From Ichthyophis bannanicus (Eukaryota > Chordata > Amphibia > Gymnophiona > Ichthyophiidae): a stretch of DNA of 64,000 bases. Shown here one piece after another: positions 44,101-54,396 of this stretch. The stretch is taken from contig CM066031.1 in the NCBI GenBank assembly GCA_033557465.1, positions 1,072,307,640-1,072,371,639 of the forward strand, written 5' to 3'. Within the stretch, counting starts at the first letter, position 1, and every line of letters begins with the position of its first letter. The notes under the pieces are model-generated. The model was given only the letters and a program-made list of their open reading frames with translations, was not told where the DNA came from and searched no databases. The translations under genes were made by a program, and so were the position numbers.

Positions 44101-46770
44101 GGAGTTATGGGGATGTGTACTAATGTTGTTTAACCCATCATCCCTGTCCCCAGGAGTACAGAGAAGCCTTCAAAGTGGGCCCTCTGTCATCCTGGAGTTA
44201 TGGGGATGTCTACTAATGTTGTTTAACCCATCATCCCTATCCCCAGGGGTACAAAGAACCCTTCAAAGTACACTCCCACCCACCCTGGAGTTATGGGGAT
44301 GTCTACTAATGTTGTTTAACCCATCATCCCTGTCCCCAGGGGTACAGAGAAGCCATCAAAGTACACTCCCACCCACCCTGGAGTTATGGGGATGTCCACT
44401 AATGTTGTTTAACCCATCATCCCTGTCCCCAGGAGTACAGAGAAGCCTTCAAAGTGGGCCCTCTGTCATCCTGGAGTTATGGGGATGTGTACTAATGTTG
44501 TTTAACCCATCATCCCTTTCCCCAGGAGTACAGAGAAGCCTTCAAAGTGGGCCCTCTGTCATCCTGGAGATATGGGGATGTCTACTAATGTTGTTTAACC
44601 CATCATCCCTGTCCCCATCGGTACAGAGAACCCTTCAAAGTACACTCCCACCCACCCTGGAGTTATGGGGATGTCTACTAATGTTGTTTAACCCATCATC
44701 CCTATCCCCAGGGGTACAGAGAACCCTTCAAAGTACACTCCCACCCACCCTGGAGTTATGGGGATGTCTACTAATGTTGTTTAACCCATCATCCCTGTCC
44801 CCAGGAGTACAGAGAAGCCTTCAAAGTGGGCCCTCTGTCATCCTGGAGTTATGGGGATGTCTACTAATGTTGTTTAACCCATCATCCCTGTCCCCAGGAG
44901 TACAGAGAGGCCTTCAAAGTGGGCCCTCTATCACCCTGTGGATATGGGGCTGTTTGCCAATGTGGTTTAAACCATCCCCCCTATCACCAGGTGTACACGG
45001 AGCCCAGCTGGGTCGGCCAGCAAGCACCATGGGGATATGGTGCAGTATGCCTATGCTGTTGGAACCTGTCCCTCCATCACCAGGGGACCTGATAGCTGCC
45101 TAATTATTCCTGGGCAACACCCTGTTCTCAGTTTGTATCTTGCTGATGTGGTGCTGTAGGACACACCAGACCTAGGGGGGTGGGAAAGCAGACTGTGACG
45201 GAGGGTATGTCAGTCGGATATGTTTCTAGGCTATGGTGGGTAGGTTGCACATCTCACACAGTCCTTGGGGTGCACGACAGTCGGCCTGTGAGAACGACAG
45301 CTGACGAGCACTCACATAGTGATGATCTCACACCTCCCACAGCCATTTCAACTCATGTGGAGACACACACAGGGGTGCAATATTTGATCAGGCGCAGTCC
45401 AACAGGTATCCCATCCATACCGGACTCTGAATCGCACTGCACTGTGTTGACAAGGGAACCATGGATGGTCAAATAACACCTCCACAGGGCCCACACACAA
45501 TGGGATCCTCTCCCATGCTCGCACAACTAGGGTGCCCCCACCAGTGGGGACCATGTTCCACACCTCCACGTCCAACACATTTCTACATACCTGTATCAGC
45601 TGATAACCCTGAAAATAAGGGATCTGTCAACACATACACAACATTGCCCCCAGGGGATGTGACACCCTCGCACACACTCCCTGTCCCTCTCACACTCTCC
45701 CACCCCCTATACCCCACCCCTTTGTCTCCCTCTCTCCCCCACCATTGCAAACATGACGTGCCTAGGGTGATGATATGGGGTGGGGGGTGGGGAAGCCTGT
45801 AGGTGCTGGGCAATGCTGCTGGCTGGTGTCCCATATGATGATGCCAGCAGACCCCCGACAGGCGCCGTGTGTCCCGCCCTCACACTCATAGGCAGGCCTA
45901 TGCACACATTTCCCAGGGATCACCTGTCACAAGTGTGTGACTGTGCAGGAAATACAGAACACACAGCAGGGCACACGGAGCAGGGTGACAGTGGCCAACC
46001 ATGAATATGGGTATGTTAACTATCCACCTGTGCAGAAGGGTAGGTAATGACCCCAAACAATGTTTGTTTATCAACAGGTGGAGGATCTGAGGAAGAAGGT
46101 GCGTGAACTACGGCAGTTCCATGGAGACTTCCTGGCGCGCTATAGCAGGGGGCCACAGACACCCAATGATGGTGAGACTGGACAGGCATGACTCTCAGTT
46201 TATGATGTCACATTGGCCCACCAACGTGTGTGTTTAATGCATCTGTAGATGTGTAACGTAACACTCATGTACGTTTTGATATGTCTGTTAACTTTAACAG
46301 GGGGAGAGGAAAGCAGCGGCGAGGGCCACACATCGGCCTACTCACTCCGGCGGCCCACCACCCACCGTGCAAGGGAGGTGGAGGTGGTGGTGGTGGAAAG
46401 CGAGACGGAGGTGGAAGAGGGATCCCAGATCGAGCTGGCGGAGGAGGAGACGGAGGAGGAGCAGCAGATGGGGGAGGGGGGGGAGGAGGAGAGGGAGGAG
46501 GAGCAATGGACGGTGGTGGGGGGTGACGAGATGGGAGAGGAGGAGAGGCCCCCACAGGCACACCCAGAGGGTGATGCTGCTGGCAGGAGGGCGGCTGCGG
46601 GTGAGGGGGGCAATGTGCAACCTGTGTGTGGGGGGGTGCTGGGTTGGGCAGAGAGGGTGGCTGAGAGTGTTTTGGGGGGAGGACAGGGTTGGGGGGGGTG
46701 CGGGGGAATACAGCACAGCACAGGGCTACGTGGGCCCCCGTCAGACACTGCAGGTGGAAGCTGGGGATAG
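41129..46770 (+). CDS. Gene A: Myb/SANT-like DNA-binding protein, 3 exons (join 41129-41314, 46078-46171, 46301-46770)
   Basis: Starts in ACAAAATGG context (MAARMRKPAFSH). Exon 1 (62 codons) ends at GAG|GTGAGT, exon 2 starts after TCAACAG and ends at G|GTGAGA, exon 3 follows TTTAACAG. Phases fit (0, then 1). The splice completes a Myb/SANT-like domain across exons 1-2: FSHTELCHLAALV, AWERIKRRFNRV, then VEDLRKKVRELRQF. Exon 3 is Arg/Glu-rich (EEETEEEQQMGEGGEEE). It stops at 46768-46770, but a frame with conserved-looking helices (DDVRRDVRLVFHALQ) continues to TGA 47030-47032. A one-base slip or an unrecognised intron near the G-rich 46680-46700 is therefore likely. Harbinger Myb-like partners bind the transposase and element ends. 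Intron 1 (4.8 kb) holds the 93-bp array. Confidence 0.6.
41798..45145 (+). repeat. 93-bp tandem array, about 36 units
   Basis: ATG of the unit phrase ATGTTGTTTAACCCATC falls at 41891, 41984, 42077 and so on to 44867, exactly 32 periods of 93 bp with no length change. More diverged units in the same phase lie at 41798, 44960 and 45053. Two main unit types alternate, one with CTTCAAAGTGGGCCCTCTG and one with CATCAAAGTACACTCCCAC. A block near 43121 recurs near 44237, 1116 bp (12 units) away. Each core unit contains TACTAAT or CACTAAT followed 26-31 bp later by TCCCCAG. It lies wholly in the first intron of gene A. Confidence 0.9.
45146..46077. other. Rest of gene A intron 1, nothing further recognised
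   Basis: TG/CA- and CT-rich sequence with no supported frame, ending in the acceptor of exon 2. Confidence 0.5.
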
Positions 46771-47134
46771 GCGTCGTCGCACAAACATGTCATCCACGGC
46801 CCACAGCATATTGCATGCACATGCCAGCACACAGACCACGGGCACCATTTGCCTATGTGCTGGCAGGTGCATGCATGATGTGCTGGGGGCAATTGATGAT
46901 GTGCGGCGCGACGTACGCCTAGTCTTTCATGCACTGCAGTGTCTGACGGGGGCTGTCCGGCAGGTGTCCGCCGATGTTGCGCAGCTGCAATGTCGGCGGG
47001 CATCTGCCGAAGGGCGTCACAGGCACCTCTGAGAACACCTGTGATGTGCACATGTGCCCTGTGCTGTGCTGTGTTCCACGCACAAAATGGGGATGTTTGT
47101 GTGGTGGCATGTTGCCAATGTTTAAATGTTCTAT

Positions 47135-47140
47135 AATAAA
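47135..47140 (+). terminator. Polyadenylation signal of gene A
   Basis: AATAAA about 100 bp after the TGA at 47030-47032, followed by a GT-rich stretch (TTTGTTTTTGTTATGTGG). Its position supports the longer exon 3 reading. Confidence 0.6.
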
Positions 47141-47846
47141 CATTTGTTTTTGTTATGTGGAAACATGGTCATGTGTCTCCCTCAACCACCCACCATGGAT
47201 GAATGCCTGGGATATGTCTGTGCATCTGGACAGGCTGTGGAGGCTGACATGGCTGGCAGACATGGACTGCTTACACATGCCGTCATGGGGCGTAAACGTG
47301 TGCAGTGGCTAAGGGCCAGGGAAGCCGCATGGGATGTTGAAGTGTGAGGGGGATCCCAGAAACAGCCATGCTGTTGGGTGGATTGAACTGCTAACAAATG
47401 TGTCAGCGGAGGGAGGAAGCCAACATAAGCATGCTACGCATGTCTGCCTGTGCCACATGCATGCCTTGGGGGGGGTGCCAGACATGTTCCCACTGTTGTC
47501 TTTGATATAGGCTATGACCACAAATATGGAACCAGGTATGCTGGCAGAGGGGGGGGGGGGGGGGGGTGATGCCGCTGACGACAGACCATGAGGTATGGGA
47601 ACAGTACACCTCAGACAACATGGGTCAGTGTGTGTCTGGAGAACCCCTACAGCCAAGGGGCTGTGACTATGGACTGTGTAGGTGACACATAGCATGTCGT
47701 GCCGTCTGTTCTGCAACACCTGGTGGAGCAGCTAATGCGACAGCAAGGGTCTGCTGATCAGTGACACGACATGCATGTGGACACCACATAGGGGACCAAA
47801 GGGACACAAATTGCAATGACACGTATCATGTATGTTGATCAAAACA
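47141..47846. other. Spacer between the convergent genes A and B
   Basis: No gene recognised. A run of 18 or more G residues lies at about 47549-47567. Confidence 0.5.
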
Positions 47847-47852
47847 TTTATT
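47847..47852 (-). terminator. Polyadenylation signal of gene B
   Basis: AATAAA on the minus strand 8 bases beyond the TAG stop at 47862-47860. Confidence 0.65.
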
Positions 47853-47859
47853 TACACAC

Positions 47860-50800
47860 CTAGGAACCACGGCGTGGCCTGCCCTTTCTGGCACGTCGCA
47901 AAACCCTACCCCCTTGTGCTGCACCCTCCCCCTCATCTTGTGCTTGTGGAGGTGGTGGCGGTGGTGGTGGCGGTGGTTGTGCATAACTCTGCAGTATGGC
48001 ACGTATCCCCTCCAGGGCCACACACATTCTTTCAAGTGGCATGTCCCTGATATCCTGCCGCAAGTGGCAAATCTCCAGCGTGTTGGCATCGATAGACTGG
48101 CGCACAGCTGCCAATTCACGACAGATGCCTGTAGGGGGGAAGCAAGGGTGGTGTGTGATATACCTCCCAAGAAACACACAACAAGATGACTCATATAACA
48201 CATGATTGTCATTGTGACTGTACAAACTATAGTATGCACGCGGATATGGTTATGAACACGCAATGTCAGAAAGGTGTATGTCAATGCCACACACAGCACA
48301 TGGTTGATCTATGTGATGTGGGTGGCACACACAGGGATACACAGGTTGCCCACATACCCCCACGTGCTGCAGATATTGGAATAGGCCTGTGGACACATAG
48401 CACACACATGTCCAGTGTGCAGTGTGGCGGAGCATGTTCGATGGACAGCAAACACACCTGTGGATACGTCATGCTGCAGAGAGATAGAATGTGCACAGCC
48501 AACCCATGTGGGAGCACATTTGGGGGGATACACACAGCATGGACAGGGTACAGGTGTAGCGCCATTGACTATGAGGGGTGGGGTTCGTGCAGCAGGATCA
48601 CATCCCGTACATGGGCAGGTCCACCAATGCCACATGTGTCTGACGGCAGAGGGGTCCACATACACCCAGTGGTGAAGGAGCTGGGGTCAGATAACAGTGC
48701 ATGTACACCTTGGTACACATGTGGAGGATGCACAACGTGCATGGAGAGGACCAGATGGTGCAGCACAGGGTGACACAACGCAAAATGGCGACTACAGGGT
48801 CATGCTGAGCATGCAACAGCATGTGGTGAGCCCTCGGGAGGAGTGAGTCACAGAGATAGGGGGGGCCCTCCCTTAATGTGTTTGGCAGCAGGGGTGCCAC
48901 CTGTAAGCTGTCTAGTCCATCAGGACACAGCATGGGGCACCAGATAACCTGTGTGATCCGGGGGGTTCATCACAAACCATGCATTGTGCACCTCAGTGTC
49001 ACATATACATGAACGGGACATGTTGCGAGCCCTGTCTGTATCTCCACCAGCCTAACGTAATTGTGGACATACATGCTGCCTCCAGGGACCTGTAAGCCTC
49101 CCAAACCATGGGTACAGGATCTTAGACCGTGTCCTGTCTGTACATCGTGCTATATGTGTCTGATGTCATTCCAACTGAGAGTGTCATGTGGTAGGAGTGG
49201 TCTACACCTGGTGATGCAGACCGTAGGGGATGGGGTCTGTGTGACGGTGCATGACAGACATGTATGTTTATTTACTTATTGTTTTGAAGTACTTTAAAAC
49301 GTTTATATACCGCGCTATTTGTTAGCAGTGCGGTTTACATACAACAAGGGTGCACAGTCAGAGGCCTGTTCTGTGCTTACATTGTAACAGGAGTTTAAAC
49401 TTGGAACATACATTGTAACAGGAGCATAAACCTCGAGCAACAGGGGAACTATGAACATATGTACAAAATATAAGTAGATTTGGATTGTATATACAGGAGG
49501 TCTAAGGCGGGTTCAAGATACTTGTGACAGGGTGCGGTTTGTAGACATTGGCAGGTGGGTGAGATGAGGTGGGGTGGATGCATGAGCAAAGTGAAGTAGG
49601 AAGATGTGGTGTTTCATTGCCTTACGGAACTGCATAAGGCCTTTGATGGATCTACTTTCAGGTGGAAGTTCGTACCAACATTTTGGGGCATAGAAGGCGA
49701 ATGTCCATTTCTTGGGTCTAGGTATGTCATCTCTGATTCCCCATGGCCCATGTGACAGTTAACATGAGTAGTTACTGGGCCACGGCTGGGCTACAGTGCT
49801 GAAGCTCAGTTGTGCAAGTGCTATGCTATTCGTGGGGTAATGTCACACAACATGATGCAGCTGAAACTGCATACCTAGTAGGTCTGCATCCATAGGTGTA
49901 CACTCACCCTAGGCTCAATGTTCCCTCTAATTGTCTGTAGGCTGTGTGCGCATAACATATCAGCTGTGCAGCTTTTGCAGCAAGGTTCAATTGTTGTGCG
50001 CCACATAACGACACTCGGAGTTATATACTTTAAGATTTGACTACACGTCAGCATACAGTATGTACACCACATTGATTTTAATTAAATGAAATGAATATGG
50101 ACAATTACTAAATGAAGCGGAATATGTCTAGTAATTACAATCCCAACTTTTAACTTTTAAGGACGACTATGTTGTTTTCTATCAGAATCAGGACCATACG
50201 TTTTGTGCGCTCTGCTGTAAAGTATGTGTGCTCACTCGGCGAGGTGTGTGCGCGTGCACACGCGCACAGCTTAGAGGGAACAGTGCCTAGGCTGTTATGG
50301 TGTGTGTCACATTAACATCCGCTAACATACGTCGTAACATTGCTTGTTGGGCAAATGTATCCCGTCTACTGGAGACACACATGTGACAGCTTTGGACGGT
50401 ATATTGTCACATCCAGCACAGACACACCCCACACAGAGAGTAGTGGGTTGTGCGTTGTGCCTGTCACGTTCCGTTTTTACCAGTGGTCCCTCTCAGCTGT
50501 GCACATGTGTGTGCGCACACGACTTGCCGAGCAATCACACTACTGTATGACATAGCCCACGGAGAGAAGGTATGTGAGTCAGCTCAACAGCAACAACTAC
50601 GTGCTCAGATGTCTAGATGTGTGTGTAGGTATGGTTTGCACAGGTTATACCATAGTTTGTACTGCATGCATTGTGCTGCACATACTGCATCCGGACATGT
50701 ACTCCACAGGTAGGTTGTGTACACCCCATTGCCTCTCTGTGGTGTGTAACACATTAACATTAATGCCATGGGATGCACAGCTGATATCTAATGGGCACAC

Positions 50801-53428
50801 TGCATACAGAACATTGGGGGTGACATTGCTTCTCACCCACCTTCTGCATCCTGCCGTGAGGATGTTGCATGGGCTCTGAGCTCCCCCATGAGGTCATCCT
50901 CGACCACATCATCCTGCTGTGGTGGTAGGCCGGTACCTGTTCGACTAGACACCATTGGTGGGTAGGTGCTCATCTGTGGCTGCAGGGGACTCTCCCCGGA
51001 ACATGGGCGTGCCACCGACATTACAGGCTCCGCCTCCTCCTCCTCCCCCTCCAGGATGTGAGGGACGGCCACATCATCCCCCTCCTCCGCACCCTCCTCG
51101 TCCACCGCACCCTCCTCCGCATGTGTCAGCATGGTGCTGTAGTCACCTGTATTGTGGGCAAACACAGATAGCACACATATGTTTACGCACTACAGCTATG
51201 TACACGTGTGTGCTGCAGACAACACATACCTGATGGTGTGGGGACCCAGCATGTGTGCTGCATACAGGGCCCCCTACACACCCCCATACCTGTCTGTAGC
51301 CAACATGTACGTGCCCCAGGGGAACAGGTGTGTGTTTTTAGGTCCGCACACCTAGTTTGTTTCCCATGCCTCAGCTACAGCTATAATTGTGCAGTGATCC
51401 CCCATGCCGTCTGTCACCCCATCTGGCCAACATCTGTCCACTCACGGCTGCTCCTTTCTCACACTTCCACCTGTATTTTCTACCCCGTGTTTGATTGTGC
51501 ATGCCATTGAGCAGGCCATATGTCCCTGGGACATACTGTGAGCATACTGCTACATGTGTCTGGCAGTGACCTACTGTGCATCGAGCAGCTAATGTAAAGC
51601 ATCTTGTGCCCATTGACAGGCACATGTATCAATGTGCGTATGGTATGTCACATAAACATGCACCCCTCACAGGCCAATGCTATATTACAGGGGATGGGGA
51701 GCACTGTTGGGGGGGGGGTAGGTAAGGGCCTGGTACACGTGGAGATGTTTGTGACAGGTCAGGGGCCTGAAGGGATGAGGGACACATGTTGATTGTGTCC
51801 CTGCAGCATGGCAGGCAAACAGTGTGATGCCAGACAATACAAAGGCGTGTGGAGCTCTGAGGGACAGACACATATTATCTTTAGAGACATATGTCATTGT
51901 CCCAACACAGGCCATGTTTCCGTGACGTCCACAGGGGCTGAGGGTCGACAACACATCTGCCGTTATCGCATCCGCAACCGTGTATTACTACACCTTGCCA
52001 ATGCATTGTCATATGCCGGCGACAGGGAAGGTCCCCATACAGTATGCTGTTCTTGGGGGACTGCTGTAATGCCAGGCGTACATACAGTGCTGTGGAGACC
52101 GCTTTTACCGCCATTCACTGTGCTATCCACAGCCTTTACAACAACGTCACATATGTCCACATCTTTTCTACCTTGCTCAGATGTACGTGTGCGGTGAGGG
52201 AGGGTGGTAGCACAGTTATAGATTTAACGGATTATGTGATCTGCATTGCCTCTACGCCTGCCATATCTTCAGTCACCAACTGCTCCATGATGTAGGTGAA
52301 CCGTTCCGTTCGACCGCTGTTAAAGGTTTGTGGCCAGGGTGTAGGTGTACATGTATGAATGAGGTGGAGGAGCACATGTCAGGGACACGTACTGCCCCTG
52401 CGGCTGCCAGCACAACCAAGCATATGTTGGGTACGTGGCATTTGTGTTTGCCACAACTATGTATTTGTCCTACAGGTCTCCCAGAGTCTTTGTATTGGCT
52501 TGATGTTACCTTTGGGGTGCGCGTGTGTGTTTGTGTTGGACAGGAGTGTGCAGGGGTACAGCACAGACCCCTGACACCAGCATGGGTACATGATGGGGCT
52601 TGGTAGAGATTTATGGGGGTGCATGTGCAAATGTCTGCCATCTACACAATGGCTATTTCACCAAGGTATGGAGAGGTGAAATATATGCGTAGCATACGTA
52701 CCTGCATGTGGATCTGCTGTATCCAGGGCCACAGGAAGGCCATATGTGTATATCGGCCCAAGCCTGTCTGCAAGCTGCTGCTCTAGGGGCGTGAGCATGG
52801 ATGGTAGGGGGCCCCCTCCACCTGTGCCACTGGCATGCTGTCGTTCTGCACACAGGTGCTGGCGCACCCCTCTTTTGATATCAGAATACCTCTTCTTTAG
52901 ACAGTCAATGTCCCGCAGGGGGCCTCCTACCTCGGCAACTGCTCTGCGTATCTCCTCCCACACCGCATTACGGCCTGCTGTACTTGTGCGGCTGCTCTGC
53001 CTCCCAAACAGAGCATCATAGTTCTCGAGGACCGTAGCGAGGAGGTTGTGGTTCTCAGAATCTGAGAACCGTGTGGCCCTCCTCCTCTGGGTCTCAGGTA
53101 CAGGGGCCCTTTTCCTCTTCCCAGTGTGGCGGCTGGGTGCAGCCTGGCCCTGTGTTGATGGCCCTGCGTCTGGCTCAGCCGCCATAGCCCCTGCCTCCTG
53201 CGCAACTGGTTGCCGCACCTCCTGCACTCCCTCACCCTCCCTTTCCCTCATCCTTTCTCTGTCACTCTCTCTATCACTCCCTCTATCCCTCTCCCTCTCC
53301 CGCTCGCTCGCCCGCTCACCCCCCCTCCCTCGATCCCTCTCAATGTCCCTCTCTCTCTCCCTCACTCTCACCCTCACCGTGCCACTTCCACTCTCCCTAT
53401 GGCTCTCACTCTCCCCCTGCCGCTCCAT
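47860..53428 (-). CDS. Gene B: Myb/SANT-like DNA-binding protein, 3 exons (complement join 53428-52702, 51146-50841, 48128-47860)
   Basis: Exon 1 encodes an Arg/Glu/Ser-rich N-terminus from a purine-rich simple repeat, a KRKRAP basic patch, then the Myb/SANT-like domain RFSDSENHNLLATVLENYDA, VWEEIRRAVAEV and DIDCLKKRYSDIKRGV. It ends at G|GTACGT. Exon 2 (after AATACAG, ending before GTGGGT) is very acidic. Exon 3 (after CCCCTACAG) has a helical stretch (RELAAVRQSIDANTLEI), a proline run and a basic end, with TAG. Both introns are phase 1, and the joined length is 1302 nt, 433 residues and no internal stop. The preserved frame across three exons argues for a gene under recent selection. It resembles Harbinger Myb-like partners and NAIF1-like proteins. 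It differs clearly from gene A. Confidence 0.72.
48129..49261. other. Gene B intron 2, first part: nothing recognised
   Basis: TG/CA-rich with spurious Cys/His-rich frames only. Confidence 0.5.
49262..49745 (-). mobile_element. L2-type LINE 3' end inserted in gene B intron 2
   Basis: The minus-strand translation near 49710-49610 gives FAFYAPKCWYELPPESRS and GLMQFRKAMKHHIF, an L2-type ORF2 C-terminus. It ends with GCGCGGTATATAAACGTT and TAAGTAAATAAA at 49262. One of very few LINE pieces within 36-62 kb. Confidence 0.6.
49916..50285 (+). mobile_element. hAT-type non-autonomous element (MITE), 370 bp
   Basis: Flanked by a perfect 8-bp direct repeat CCTAGGCT (49908-49915 and 50286-50293). The ends are inverted: CAATGTTCCCTCTAA at the left and the complement of TTAGAGGGAACAGTG at the right. 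8-bp duplications with ends starting CA(G/A) are typical of hAT. The interior is AT-rich and non-coding. Confidence 0.8.
50294..50840. other. Gene B intron 2, last part: nothing recognised
   Basis: TG/CA-rich. GTGGTCCCTCTCAGCTGTGC at 50484-50503 may be the decayed end of a second hAT copy. Confidence 0.4.
51147..52701. other. Gene B intron 1: nothing recognised
   Basis: TG/CA-rich intron. No repeat family or frame was identified. Confidence 0.5.
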
Positions 53429-53440
53429 CGCCCTCCTCTC
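53215..53440 (-). repeat. Purine/pyrimidine simple repeat within gene B exon 1
   Basis: CTCCCTCT- and CTCTCTCC-type hexamers on the plus strand. On the minus strand they encode the Arg-Glu/Ser-Asp-rich N-terminus of gene B. Confidence 0.7.
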
Positions 53441-53699
53441 CCCACTCCCCTGGCCACACGCAACCTCACCTCACCTCACCCCTTCTCCCACTCCTACGCC
53501 ACACACGTCACAGACAAAACAGATGTGAGCACAATACTACAAACACAACACAATAAAATGAACAGTACACACCACAATACAGAGACAATTGACGACACTC
53601 CACTACACTGACACCTGCTCCAATACCTCCTGCTCTCACACTTCGCTATCCTACCTCTCACTCCTCACTCATCCCTCAACGTGCAACAGGCGCGCAGGG

Positions 53700-54090
53700 T
53701 GATTTATACGTTTTAGACGGTTACCTACATTGCGCATGTGCAACTGTGCCACGGCGCTGCTTGTGCGCGGCGCGTATGTGACATTGCGCATGGGCGTGCG
53801 TTGGTGGATGTGTGTGTGCGCGATACGCATGTGCAGCTGTTAGCGCATGTGCGTTTGAGTGCGTGTGACGTCACGCACGTGACGCATACGCACAGGCGAC
53901 GCATACGCCCATGCGTAACGAGTTGCACATGCGCGCCGCCCACAGACAGACGCCCATGCGTAAGGGGTTGCACATGCGCGCAACACACACACAGACGAAA
54001 ATTCGGGCTTTGCTGCACATGCGCGCCGCGCACGGCCATAACCGCGCATGCGCAAGGTACGTACAACATAACCTGGATAAATATGACTGC
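53700..54090. promoter_or_regulatory. Bidirectional promoter between gene B and the transposase
   Basis: Outward-facing TATA boxes bound the region: TATAAAT on the minus strand (53708-53702) and GGATAAATATG on the plus strand (54075-54085). Between them are a CRE palindrome TGACGTCA with a CACGTG E-box nearby (about 53866-53881). There are about eight GCGCATG-type motifs (TTGCGCATGTGC, GCACATGCGCGCC) and one full NRF1-like CGCGCATGCGCA (about 54043-54054). Motif orientation is roughly mirrored about the CRE. Function is inferred from motif layout and gene orientation. Confidence 0.6.
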
Positions 54091-54396
54091 AGATTAGGTC
54101 CACATTGAGGGTTGTTTCGTAGGCGCGGTGTATGTTGGTTGTGAGTTACAGGGAGAGAAAGGCAGCTGTAGTGTATTGGATTCTGTGTGTCTGTATGGTA
54201 TTGTTCTGTATTTCTCCGTTTACTGTGCTGTATTGTGTGGATCTAGTCCTGTGTGTTGTCTGCTGTAGTTGTGCTGTACGTTACATTGTATTGTGCTGTT
54301 TTGTGTGTCTCCTTTCATGTGTGGGTTGTAAGGTGTCCAGTGTTTAGGCAGGTGTGGGTGTGTTTTTGTGTGTGTGTTTGTGTGTGTCTGTAGTTC

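Noticed and set aside
41798..45145. CRISPR-like regular array
   Set aside because: Units abut without unique spacers, the period is 93 bp and the context is vertebrate. It is a satellite.
46338..47051. Ser/Pro/Thr-rich minus-strand frame over gene A exon 3
   Set aside because: Antisense of the Glu/Arg-rich exon. The purine-rich coding strand keeps all complement frames open.
53046..53611. Leu/Ser/Pro-rich plus-strand frames
   Set aside because: Antisense of gene B exon 1 and its simple repeat.
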